From positions 1 through 6,988 of the forward strand of contig JAGLJW010000062.1 in assembly GCA_023142215.1 (NCBI GenBank): a stretch of 6,988 bases of DNA, written 5' to 3'. This DNA is from Candidatus Parcubacteria bacterium (GTDB taxonomy: Bacteria; Patescibacteriota; Patescibacteriia; Patescibacteriales; UBA12075). The position numbers and the translations under genes are program-made. The notes under the pieces were generated by a model. It was not told where the DNA came from and searched no databases. It saw only the letters and a program-made list of their open reading frames with translations. Positions 1 to 5,217 of the stretch are shown piece by piece (the stretch's first letter is position 1; the number at the start of each line of letters is the position of its first letter).

Positions 1-26
1 AGACGTTGCATTGCAACGTCTCTACC
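1..26. repeat. Palindromic repeat at window edge
   Basis: Bases 1-10 (AGACGTTGCA) are the exact reverse complement of 12-21, with one central base, and the following CTAC suggests the palindrome extends beyond the window's left edge. From memory, GTAGAGACGTTGCATG-type palindromes are common dispersed repeats in several bacterial groups; I could not check this. It lies directly against the broken 5' end of the membrane-protein remnant, so it may be the insertion that disrupted that gene. Confidence 0.6.
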
Positions 27-34
27 ATGAATAA

Positions 35-244
35 CGTCCCAACAATGAACGTGGTAACAACATAAACCTCGTCTACACATTAAATGATGATGGCACATAC
101 GACATAGAAATGGTGATAGAATTTTTTCCGCAAAAATGGTTTTATCTAGGATTATTAATATCAGGAACAACATTTATTGGATGTATTGGGTTTTTGGGAT
201 GGGATTTTATAAGAAGACGAAAAAAGTCTAAAGTCAGAAAATAA
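35..244 (+). pseudogene. C-terminal remnant of a polytopic membrane protein
   Basis: The frame is open from 35 to the TAA at 242-244 (69 codons) but is closed just upstream by TAA at 32-34. The first ATG in it is at 110, inside what looks like conserved sequence. The translation runs from RPNNERGNNINLVYTLNDDG through an extracytoplasmic strand (YDIEMVIEFF) to one hydrophobic helix (WFYLGLLISGTTFIGCIGFL) and a basic end RRRKKSKVRK. This resembles the last helix of large YfhO/GT-C-like membrane proteins, but the family is only a guess. Codons in its first third are more GC-rich (CGT, CCC, CTC, GTC, GGC) than those of the genes to the right, suggesting a different history. The upstream palindrome or the TAA at 32-34 (possibly a former CAA) may be what broke it. 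The last codons run into the AGTC repeats. Confidence 0.5.
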
Positions 245-312
245 ATAAGTCTAAAGTAAATAAGTCAAAAGTCAGAAAGTCCATAAAGTCTAAAGTTAGA
301 AAGTCAAAAGTC
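225..312. repeat. AGTC low-complexity repeat
   Basis: Nine AGTC words occur in 88 bases, mostly as AAGTCTAAAGT, AAGTCAAAAGTC or AAGTCAGAAAGTCC blocks at irregular 7-16 base spacing. The units are too short and irregular for CRISPR. The array begins inside the last codons of the membrane-protein remnant and fills most of the spacer before the AbiE operon. It looks like slippage-generated sequence; I see no coding potential in it. Confidence 0.6.
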
Positions 313-322
313 TGTAAATCAA

Positions 323-350
323 CTATTAACTATTAACATTTAACTATTAA
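323..350. repeat. CTATTAA 7-bp tandem repeat
   Basis: Four head-to-tail 7-base units: CTATTAA, CTATTAA, CATTTAA (variant), CTATTAA. It directly follows the AGTC array and lies about 60 bases upstream of the AbiE promoter. The rest of the spacer to 410 is AT-rich with nothing recognisable. Confidence 0.65.
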
Positions 351-410
351 CTTACTATTTAATCACTTTAAATTTTATAGGTATAGTTGATTAATTGTTG
401 GGGATATTTT

Positions 411-439
411 TTGGTATTTCTTAACATTCGTGCTACAAT
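411..439 (+). promoter_or_regulatory. Promoter of the AbiE operon
   Basis: The -35 hexamer is TTGGTA (411-416), the spacer is 17 bases, and the extended -10 is TGC-TACAAT (TG at 431-432, hexamer 434-439). Transcription should begin near 445-447, giving a leader of about 38 bases with no Shine-Dalgarno match. The protease promoter at 5120-5148 has the same -35 and spacer. Confidence 0.7.
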
Positions 440-460
440 TATTAACAATATTGTTAATAA
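439..460. promoter_or_regulatory. Candidate AbiEi operator, perfect 22-bp palindrome
   Basis: Half-site TTATTAACAAT at 439-449 is exactly repeated as its reverse complement at 450-460, with no spacer. It begins on the last base of the -10 hexamer and covers the predicted transcription start, so a bound protein would block RNA polymerase. AbiEi antitoxins with an N-terminal winged helix are known to repress their own promoter by binding inverted repeats. The first gene here has such a domain, making it the likely ligand by inference. Palindromes are easier to obtain in AT-rich DNA, but 11 of 11 matched pairs at this location is unlikely to be chance. Confidence 0.65.
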
Positions 461-483
461 ACTACTTTTTAATATTAAATTAT

Positions 484-1287
484 ATGAAAACAAGTATAAG
501 AGAAAAAATACTATCTGAACTAAACAAGAAAAGACAAGAAATTTATTCATTTAAGGAAATTTTAAAAATCTCAGGGAGTTCTAATCAGAACGCAATCAGG
601 GTGATAATTTCTAGAATAGTAAAAGAAAAAAGACTAGCGCCGTTAAAGTCTGGAATCTATTTATATGTGCCAGAAGGATATGAAGAAAATTGGACAACTA
701 ATAATTTCTGGATTGGAGCGAATTTGATTGAACCATACGCAATTTCATTTTGGTCAGCACTTAATCATTGGGGACTTACTGAACAACTGCCCAATAAAAC
801 ATACATTCAAACTGTTAAAAGTCTGAAAAAACGTAATAAAATAATATTAAATAATAATTATCAATTTGTTAAGCTTACTGGTAAAAGATTTTTTGGCATT
901 ACTAAAATTTGGGTTGCTAATCATCAAGTAAGTATAACCAATCCTGAGAAAACATTGGTGGACTGTCTTATATATTCACAATATGGAGGCGGAATCATAG
1001 AAGCAATTAAAGGAATTTATCAATTTTACCAAGATAATCAACCAAAAAATATTATTTCTTATGCTCAAAAAATGGGACAACCAGCACTAAAAAGACTTGG
1101 GTTTATTCTGGAATTATTAGAAGTATCTAATCAAAAAGAATTAAATAAAATTAAAAAACTTATTATTAATCCTAATTATATTTTACTTGAGCCACTTATT
1201 GAGGATAAAAATATTGTAAAAAATTCAAAATGGAAAATAAAAATTAATATCGCACAAAAAGATTTATTAGAATGGAAAAAAACATAA
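484..1287 (+). CDS. abiEi: AbiEi-family antitoxin / transcriptional repressor
   Basis: Predicted antitoxin of a type IV AbiE toxin-antitoxin pair, 267 residues. In this family the N-terminal winged helix-turn-helix represses the operon and the C-terminal domain counteracts the toxin. Residues 1-66 form the winged helix, with SFKEILKISGSSNQNAIRVI as the recognition region and the wing LAPLKSGIYLYVPEG. The C-terminal domain shows family-typical stretches: YAISFWSALNHWGL, then ITNPEKTLVDCL followed by GGGIIEAIKG. The start is the ATG at 484. The alternative GTG at 430 is upstream of the predicted transcription start and would add a hydrophobic stretch foreign to the family. There is no clear ribosome-binding site. 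It ends one base before the toxin gene, implying translational coupling. The palindrome at 439-460 suggests autoregulation. Confidence 0.85.
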   Translation: MKTSIREKILSELNKKRQEIYSFKEILKISGSSNQNAIRVIISRIVKEKRLAPLKSGIYLYVPEGYEENWTTNNFWIGANLIEPYAISFWSALNHWGLTEQLPNKTYIQTVKSLKKRNKIILNNNYQFVKLTGKRFFGITKIWVANHQVSITNPEKTLVDCLIYSQYGGGIIEAIKGIYQFYQDNQPKNIISYAQKMGQPALKRLGFILELLEVSNQKELNKIKKLIINPNYILLEPLIEDKNIVKNSKWKIKINIAQKDLLEWKKT

Positions 1288-1288
1288 C

Positions 1289-2020
1289 ATGATTACTAAA
1301 GAGGAAATTTATCAAAAAGCATCGGAAAGTGGGGTTGATCCGAATATTATAGAAAAAGATTATCATTTAGGGATTGCACTTAAAATGATTTCAAAAAATC
1401 CAAGAATTAAAGATTGGGTTTTTCGTGGCGGGACTGCTCTTAAAAAATGTTATTTTGATGATTATCGTTTTTCGGAAGATTTGGATTTTACCCTAACTAA
1501 TAGAACATTAAAAAACGAAAAAGAAATACAAAAAGTGTTAGAAGGAATTTGCAAACAAGCTAATCAAGATTTCGGAACTACTTTGAATTTTTTTAAAATT
1601 GTTAAAGAGCATGAAGAATATGGAGAAGAAGCCTTTAAAGGATTGCTTCATTTTCAAAGCGTTAAAGGAATATCAAAAATAAAAATAGACTTATCTTTTG
1701 CGGACAAGATTTTTATTAAACCCGTAAAACAAGTGATTTTTCATTCGTATTCTGACAATCTTATTTTTGGAGAGCCAAGCATAAATACTGTTAAATTAGA
1801 AGAAATTATTGTTGATAAATTTATGGCTGTCTCTTTTATTAGAACTTATCCAAGAAATAGAGATTTGTTTGATATTTGGTATATATTGAAAAATAAGAAT
1901 TTAGATTTAAAACTTATCAAAGAAACGTTTAATAAAAAATGCGATTATAGGAAAATAGATAAAAAATTGATATATCAAATAAACCAAAAACATTTAAGTC
2001 AATTTAAAAAATATTGGTAA
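1289..2020 (+). CDS. abiEii: AbiEii-family nucleotidyltransferase toxin, truncated
   Basis: Predicted toxin partner of the upstream gene, 243 residues up to the TAA. AbiEii/MenT-type proteins are cytoplasmic nucleotidyltransferases; characterised MenT members modify tRNA ends and block translation, but the target here is unknown. All catalytic motifs are present: FRGGTALKK at 45-53, RFSEDLDF at 60-67 (metal ligands D64 and D66), KIDLSF at 132-137 (D134), EEIIVDKFMA at 171-180 and RDLFDIWYIL at 191-200. An EKDY motif (22-25) is also typical. The coding frame does not really end at 2020: it stays open for 30 further codons after the TAA (see next entry), so the protein lacks what looks like its last helices. 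Whether the shortened product is active is unknown. It starts one base after the antitoxin gene. Confidence 0.85.
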   Translation: MITKEEIYQKASESGVDPNIIEKDYHLGIALKMISKNPRIKDWVFRGGTALKKCYFDDYRFSEDLDFTLTNRTLKNEKEIQKVLEGICKQANQDFGTTLNFFKIVKEHEEYGEEAFKGLLHFQSVKGISKIKIDLSFADKIFIKPVKQVIFHSYSDNLIFGEPSINTVKLEEIIVDKFMAVSFIRTYPRNRDLFDIWYILKNKNLDLKLIKETFNKKCDYRKIDKKLIYQINQKHLSQFKKYW

Positions 2021-2113
2021 GCACAATTAGCTTCATTGGTGAAAGATTTACCTGATTTTGAAAAAATAACCAAGCAAATTGTTGTTGATATAAGAAATAT
2101 ATTTTATGTTTAA
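2021..2113 (+). pseudogene. Severed C-terminal segment of AbiEii
   Basis: In the same frame as the toxin gene and directly after its TAA (2018-2020), 30 sense codons read AQLASLVKDLPDFEKITKQI and then VVDIRNIFYV, ending at TAA 2111-2113. The amphipathic helices and the LPDFEKI stretch look like a normal AbiEii C-terminus, so the uninterrupted gene would encode about 274 residues. A single base change in one codon (for example CAA or AAA to TAA) explains the break. There is no start codon or ribosome-binding site to express it alone. Its end overlaps the start of the next gene by 8 bases, which suggests the ancestral genes overlapped. Stop-codon readthrough is possible but no known signal is visible. 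Confidence 0.7.
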
Positions 2114-2612
2114 ATTAAAAAATTATATTTTTGTACCAAAAGATGTCTTTAGCTTAAGTAAGAAAGCTTGGTTTTGGTCGCATTATACTGATTGGCTAGG
2201 TGTACTAATATTATTTTTGTATGCTGTAGTATTTGGTTTATTATTTGATGTGTCAGGTGAACCCTTGTTTTTTATTGGTTTTATTATTGCTATAATATAT
2301 TGGAGGATGGATTCGCGTGTATCAATTGCCTTGGCTCTAGTTTGTTTGGTTTGTATTCCGATATTATTGACTTTATTTAATAAAGATATATTATTTAAAG
2401 GAGAGATTTGGGCTGAGCAAGTTGCGGTTTGGGCTTATTATTTTTTAGTTATAGGTGTAGTCAGGCAAATATTTGAATACAAAGAGGAAGAAAAAGAAAA
2501 AAGAAAAAAATCAAAAGAAAATAAAAATAAAAAAACAAATCATAAAACAATCATAAAAACTAGACATCACATTGTTAATCTTAAAAAGGAGAATTTAAAT
2601 GCACAGAAGTAA
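2106..2612 (+). CDS. Small four-helix membrane protein of unknown function
   Basis: 168 residues. Hydrophobic segments at about 29-47, 53-67, 71-91 and 100-124 predict four membrane helices. They are preceded by an amphipathic aromatic N-terminus (KKAWFWSHYTDW, 19-30) and followed by a highly charged cytoplasmic tail (126-165, EEEKEKRKK then Lys/Asn/His-rich). Noticeable residues are WRMDSRVS between helices 2 and 3 and AEQVAVWAYYFLVIGVVRQI in helix 4. I recall similar proteins beside envelope glycosyltransferases in CPR genomes, but cannot name a family. The ATG overlaps the restored end of abiEii by 8 bases and has no Shine-Dalgarno match, so translation probably depends on upstream ribosomes. 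With the next gene only 29 bases away, it may act with that large membrane protein in surface glycan or lipid synthesis; this is inference from position. Confidence 0.75.
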   Translation: MFKLKNYIFVPKDVFSLSKKAWFWSHYTDWLGVLILFLYAVVFGLLFDVSGEPLFFIGFIIAIIYWRMDSRVSIALALVCLVCIPILLTLFNKDILFKGEIWAEQVAVWAYYFLVIGVVRQIFEYKEEEKEKRKKSKENKNKKTNHKTIIKTRHHIVNLKKENLNAQK

Positions 2613-2709
2613 TATTACGGCGGGAGCTAAAGTTATATATTATGAAAAAATATTTAATATACATTTTATACGCTGTAATTGCAATATTGATAATGAAGCC
2701 ATTTTTTAA
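2599..2709 (+). other. Short ORF with the window's best Shine-Dalgarno
   Basis: AAGGAGA at 2586-2592 lies 7 bases before an ATG at 2599 that opens a 36-codon frame (begins MHRSNITAGAKVIYYEK) ending at TAA 2707-2709. It overlaps the last 14 bases of the preceding gene and runs across the start of the next (ATG 2642), whose own upstream sequence has only GGGAG 15 bases away. It may be a translated leader that delivers ribosomes to 2642, or simply a chance frame. The peptide resembles nothing I know. Confidence 0.25.
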
Positions 2710-4282
2710 TGATGGTTTTTTATTTTTATTAGATATGGTTTGGGCGCCAAATATTCAAATCTCTGATTATTCATCAAATATTAATGTCGGATTTCCATTT
2801 ATACTTTTATTTAAATTACTTAGTTTTGTAATACCTGTTTTTGTGATACAAAAAATGCTTTTGGGAATTATATTTTTTCTATCAGGAGCTTTGATGTATG
2901 GTTTGGCTAGATTTAATAAATTTGAAAGATTACTTGCATTTATGGCAGGACTTTTTTATATGCTTAATCCGTGGGTTTATGAACGATTTCTTGCTGGACA
3001 TTGGAAAGTATTTCTTGGCTATGCAATCTTCCCATTAGTTGTTACTTTGTTTTTACAATTCTTAAAAAACAAAAGCAAAAAGAATAAAATCAAGTTAATT
3101 GTTTTATTAGTTTTGTATCCGATGTTAAGTATGCATTGGGCTTATATTTCATATCTGTTTTTAGGATTTAGTGGTTTGATATATCTTTGGCAGAAAAAAG
3201 AATTAAAAGTTTTATTAAAATTAAGTTTCTTTAAACAATTATTAGCAGTCATATTTACTATTGTGATTTTTAATTCATTTTGGCTTTTTGGTTTTTGGAG
3301 CGATGCTGGAACATTTTCTAAAATAAGTCAAAATGATTTTGAAGCTTTTGAAACTGTAACAGATACTCGTTTTGGTGTGTATTTTAATGTTCTATCATTA
3401 TATGGTTTTTGGAGTACAGCATATTTTTTACCGAAAGATATATTTAGTGCTTGGTGGGTATTAACAATATTTTTTATTAGTTTTTCAGTTTTGGGTTCAG
3501 TTTATTTAATAAAAAAGAAAAATTTGCTGGGTTACATTTTGACAATTAGCTTTATACCAATTTTTATTTTAGCAGTTGGATATGGCAGCGAGTTTAGTAA
3601 ATTTTTTGTAGATATTTTTTATAATATAATGCCGGGATTTAAAGGTCTGCGAGAAACTGAAAAATTAGTTGGACTTTTAGCTTTTAGCTATGCTTTATTA
3701 ATCCCAGTTGGAATGAAATATTTCTTTGAACTTTGTGGACATCCTTTCAAGAAGAAACTTTTATCATTTTCAAAATTAATAGTCGCGTGTGCTGTAATCT
3801 TAATAATATTTTTATCAACACTGGGAATTTTTAATTCTTTTGATGAACAATTGCAAAGCTATAAATATCCAGATAGTTGGGGAACAGTTGAAGAAATGCT
3901 TTCTAATAATCAAGAAACTAAAAATGTGTTAGTTCTACCTTGGTATGGTTACCCTCGTCTTGATTTTGCTGGAAATAAAAGAATAGCTAATCCAGCTTGT
4001 ACGTTTTTTAGTTTTAATGTGGTAGTTGGCAGAAATTTAGAAAGTATATTTTTGCAGGAAACAAAACAAGAAGAATGGGATGATGTTATTGCAAGTATAA
4101 CTAACAAAGAAAAACAACTTGATTATTATAGAGATTTTTTAGCACAAAAAAATATTAGTCATATATTGGTTTTAAAAATATACAATTGGAAGGATTATAA
4201 TTTCTTGAATGATACTGAGATGTTGAAACAAATTTTTAATGATAAGGATATAGCTGTTTATAAAATAAAGAATTTAGAATAA
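2642..4282 (+). CDS. Large polytopic GT-C/YfhO-like membrane protein
   Basis: 546 residues with about twelve predicted membrane helices between 4 and 395, then a soluble, probably extracytoplasmic domain (400-546). The layout resembles GT-C-fold glycosyltransferases and YfhO-like proteins, which use lipid-linked sugars outside the membrane. An acidic first loop (FNDGFLFLLDMVWAPN, 22-37) is where GT-C enzymes place a catalytic Asp/Glu. Other family-like signatures are NPWVYERFLAGHWKVFLGYA (109-128) and GFKGLRETEKLVGLLAFSYA (332-351), the latter like the FRxxxKF stretch of these families. The C-terminal domain has VLVLPWYGYPRLDFAGNKRIANP (429-451). A precise sugar or acceptor cannot be given. 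The gene ends with tandem stops TAATAA. It follows the four-helix protein by 29 bases, probably in the same transcript, and is terminated at 4538-4568 after a repeat island. Function confidence is moderate; the membrane topology is clear. Confidence 0.7.
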   Translation: MKKYLIYILYAVIAILIMKPFFNDGFLFLLDMVWAPNIQISDYSSNINVGFPFILLFKLLSFVIPVFVIQKMLLGIIFFLSGALMYGLARFNKFERLLAFMAGLFYMLNPWVYERFLAGHWKVFLGYAIFPLVVTLFLQFLKNKSKKNKIKLIVLLVLYPMLSMHWAYISYLFLGFSGLIYLWQKKELKVLLKLSFFKQLLAVIFTIVIFNSFWLFGFWSDAGTFSKISQNDFEAFETVTDTRFGVYFNVLSLYGFWSTAYFLPKDIFSAWWVLTIFFISFSVLGSVYLIKKKNLLGYILTISFIPIFILAVGYGSEFSKFFVDIFYNIMPGFKGLRETEKLVGLLAFSYALLIPVGMKYFFELCGHPFKKKLLSFSKLIVACAVILIIFLSTLGIFNSFDEQLQSYKYPDSWGTVEEMLSNNQETKNVLVLPWYGYPRLDFAGNKRIANPACTFFSFNVVVGRNLESIFLQETKQEEWDDVIASITNKEKQLDYYRDFLAQKNISHILVLKIYNWKDYNFLNDTEMLKQIFNDKDIAVYKIKNLE

Positions 4283-4299
4283 TAAAAAGACTATTTTGT

Positions 4300-4362
4300 G
4301 TAACTGCTTGTATGTTAACTTTAATTAGATATCTTATATTAAAGTTAACATACAAGCAGTTG
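4300..4362. mobile_element. 63-bp hairpin element with 9-bp target duplication
   Basis: Arms 4302-4325 and 4338-4361 are perfect 24-base inverted repeats (AACTGCTTGTATG at the outer end) around a 12-base loop that itself contains AGATATCT. The unit is bracketed by identical 9-base direct repeats CTATTTTGT at 4291-4299 and 4363-4371, as expected of transposition into one site. It has no coding capacity, so any transposase must act in trans. It lies 9 bases after the membrane-gene stop codon and could also stabilise that transcript's 3' end; it has no T-run, so it is not an intrinsic terminator. Confidence 0.65.
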
Positions 4363-4366
4363 CTAT

Positions 4367-4490
4367 TTTGTCATTTCGAATCCCTTTAGGGTGAGAAATC
4401 TCTTCAATATAAATAGTACAAATAACCTGTATTTGGTATATAATTAATGTTAAAGGGATTTCTCACCCTAAAGGGATTCGAAATGACAAA
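4367..4490. mobile_element. 124-bp MITE-like element with 34-bp terminal inverted repeats
   Basis: Bases 4367-4400 and 4457-4490 are perfect 34-base inverted repeats, followed inward by one G-T mismatch and three more pairs. Each arm reads GTCATTTCGAATCCCTTTAG and then GGTGAGAAATC, and contains a small inner palindrome CCCTTTAGGG. From memory, CATTTCGA...GAGAAATC palindromes are highly repeated in many bacteria, notably Bacteroidota, so this looks like two inverted copies of such a unit around a 56-base AT-rich centre. No ORF is present. No target duplication was recognised. Its left end shares the TTTGT of the 9-bp duplication flanking the neighbouring hairpin element. Confidence 0.65.
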
Positions 4491-4537
4491 TGTAAATTAT
4501 TACATTGATTCATAGTTTTATATTTTGTACAATTCTA

Positions 4538-4568
4538 AAAAAAACTTCATATATTATGAAGTTTTTTT
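4538..4568. terminator. Bidirectional intrinsic terminator
   Basis: A 13-bp stem (AAAAAAACTTCAT at 4538-4550 with ATGAAGTTTTTTT at 4556-4568) closes a 5-base loop, with a T-run on either strand. It sits between the convergent membrane-protein gene (+) and the small secreted-protein gene (-), and can end transcripts from both sides. The base-paired core outside the A/T run is only 6 bp, so efficiency may be modest. Confidence 0.75.
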
Positions 4569-4590
4569 ATATTGAAATATTTTATTTATT

Positions 4591-4959
4591 TTACCAATCT
4601 CTACCGTATCCAGCACCATTATCTTTTTGAACAACTTTAGCGATATAATCTGTAACGCCATTATTGTTTCTCTTAGAAATAATATGAACAGAATCACCAT
4701 TTTTAATCTCACCACAACTTAAACCTCTAGTAAAAGTAGTTTTATCATTTATTTCAAAAGTAACATTATCACCATCAGTATCAAGTTCAAGAGTGCCACA
4801 TGCGTTTTCGCTTGTTACTTTTCCGCTGAGTTTATATGCTTTATTATCATCTCCTTTACCTTGGGCTTGTGCGTAAGTATATCCAACTAAAGTAAGAGAT
4901 AAAATGAAAACAGATATAATTGATGTTCCAACAATTTTTTTAATATATTTTTTATTCAT
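4591..4959 (-). CDS. Secreted DUF5666-like small beta-domain protein
   Basis: 122 residues from the ATG at 4959. A signal peptide is clear: MNKKYIKK, then hydrophobic 9-26, then a likely signal peptidase I site YTYAQA after residue 32. The mature part (about 42-110) resembles DUF5666-type OB/beta-barrel domains: YKLSGKVTSENACGTLELDT, VTFEINDKTTFTRG, then EIKNGDSVHIISKRNNNGVT and YIAKVVQKDN. Family function is unknown. Cys54 and Cys82 could form a disulfide outside the cell. The frame can be extended to a TTG at 4974, but the predicted transcript starts near 4983, leaving only about 9 leader bases, so the ATG (leader about 24 bases) is preferred. The gene stands alone, divergent from the protease gene and convergent with the large membrane gene. 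Confidence 0.7.
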   Translation of the reverse strand: MNKKYIKKIVGTSIISVFILSLTLVGYTYAQAQGKGDDNKAYKLSGKVTSENACGTLELDTDGDNVTFEINDKTTFTRGLSCGEIKNGDSVHIISKRNNNGVTDYIAKVVQKDNGAGYGRDW

Positions 4960-4989
4960 AATATTTTTGTTCAAACCATTTATGAGATA

Positions 4990-5018
4990 ATTATAACATA
5001 GTCAATTTAAAACCACAA
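4990..5018 (-). promoter_or_regulatory. Promoter of the small secreted-protein gene
   Basis: Read on the minus strand: -35 TTGTGG (5018-5013), a 17-base spacer, and extended -10 TGT-TATAAT (TG at 4998-4997, hexamer 4995-4990). The -10 is the full consensus. The start of transcription is expected near 4983, which supports the ATG at 4959 as the translation start. Confidence 0.7.
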
Positions 5019-5119
5019 GTACCATATAATTCAAGTAAATAAGCTAATATTGGCAATATCTTTAATATTAATATGAACACAATTAAAATAATTGTCCAAT
5101 TGGTTAATAATTACACTGT

Positions 5120-5148
5120 TTGGTAAATTTCTATTTTTATGGTAAAAT
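5120..5148 (+). promoter_or_regulatory. Promoter of the subtilisin-like protease gene
   Basis: -35 TTGGTA (5120-5125), a 17-base spacer and extended -10 TGG-TAAAAT (TG at 5140-5141, hexamer 5143-5148). The expected leader is about 62 bases and contains the AT-only stretch ATTATTAATTATTAATTAAC (5161-5180), with no Shine-Dalgarno match before the ATG. Between this promoter and the divergent one (5019-5119) I see only AT-rich sequence and a short 13-base inverted repeat at 5047-5059. Confidence 0.7.
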
Positions 5149-5217
5149 TAAAAACATAAAATTATTAATTATTAATTAACAATCATTGAAAACAAAACAT
5201 TGATTATCAATAGAATT

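Noticed and set aside
225..350. CRISPR array
   Set aside because: The repeated words are 4-10 bases, without uniform repeats or unique spacers, and there are no cas genes.
430..483. Upstream extension of the antitoxin gene to GTG 430
   Set aside because: The GTG overlaps the -10 region and precedes the predicted transcription start. The extra residues are hydrophobic and unlike an AbiEi N-terminus.
368..550. Minus-strand 60-codon hydrophobic frame
   Set aside because: It crosses the promoter, operator and start of the antitoxin gene, is made of AT-rich low-complexity codons and has no promoter or homology I recognise.
2018..2020. TAA read as a sense codon (alternative genetic code)
   Set aside because: TAA cleanly ends the antitoxin gene, both membrane genes and the small secreted protein, so reassignment is not credible here.
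2014..2042. Internal promoter starting with TTGGTA at 2014-2019
   Set aside because: No -10 hexamer lies at a 16-18 base spacing (the 17-base position reads TGGTGA).
4300..4362. Hairpin as the intrinsic terminator of the membrane gene
   Set aside because: It is strong but not followed by a T-run. The 9-base flanking duplication fits a transposed element better, and a proper terminator lies at 4538-4568.
5047..5059. Operator ATATTG-G-CAATAT between the divergent promoters
   Set aside because: The 6-base arms are short and easily arise by chance in such AT-rich DNA, and it overlaps neither promoter core.
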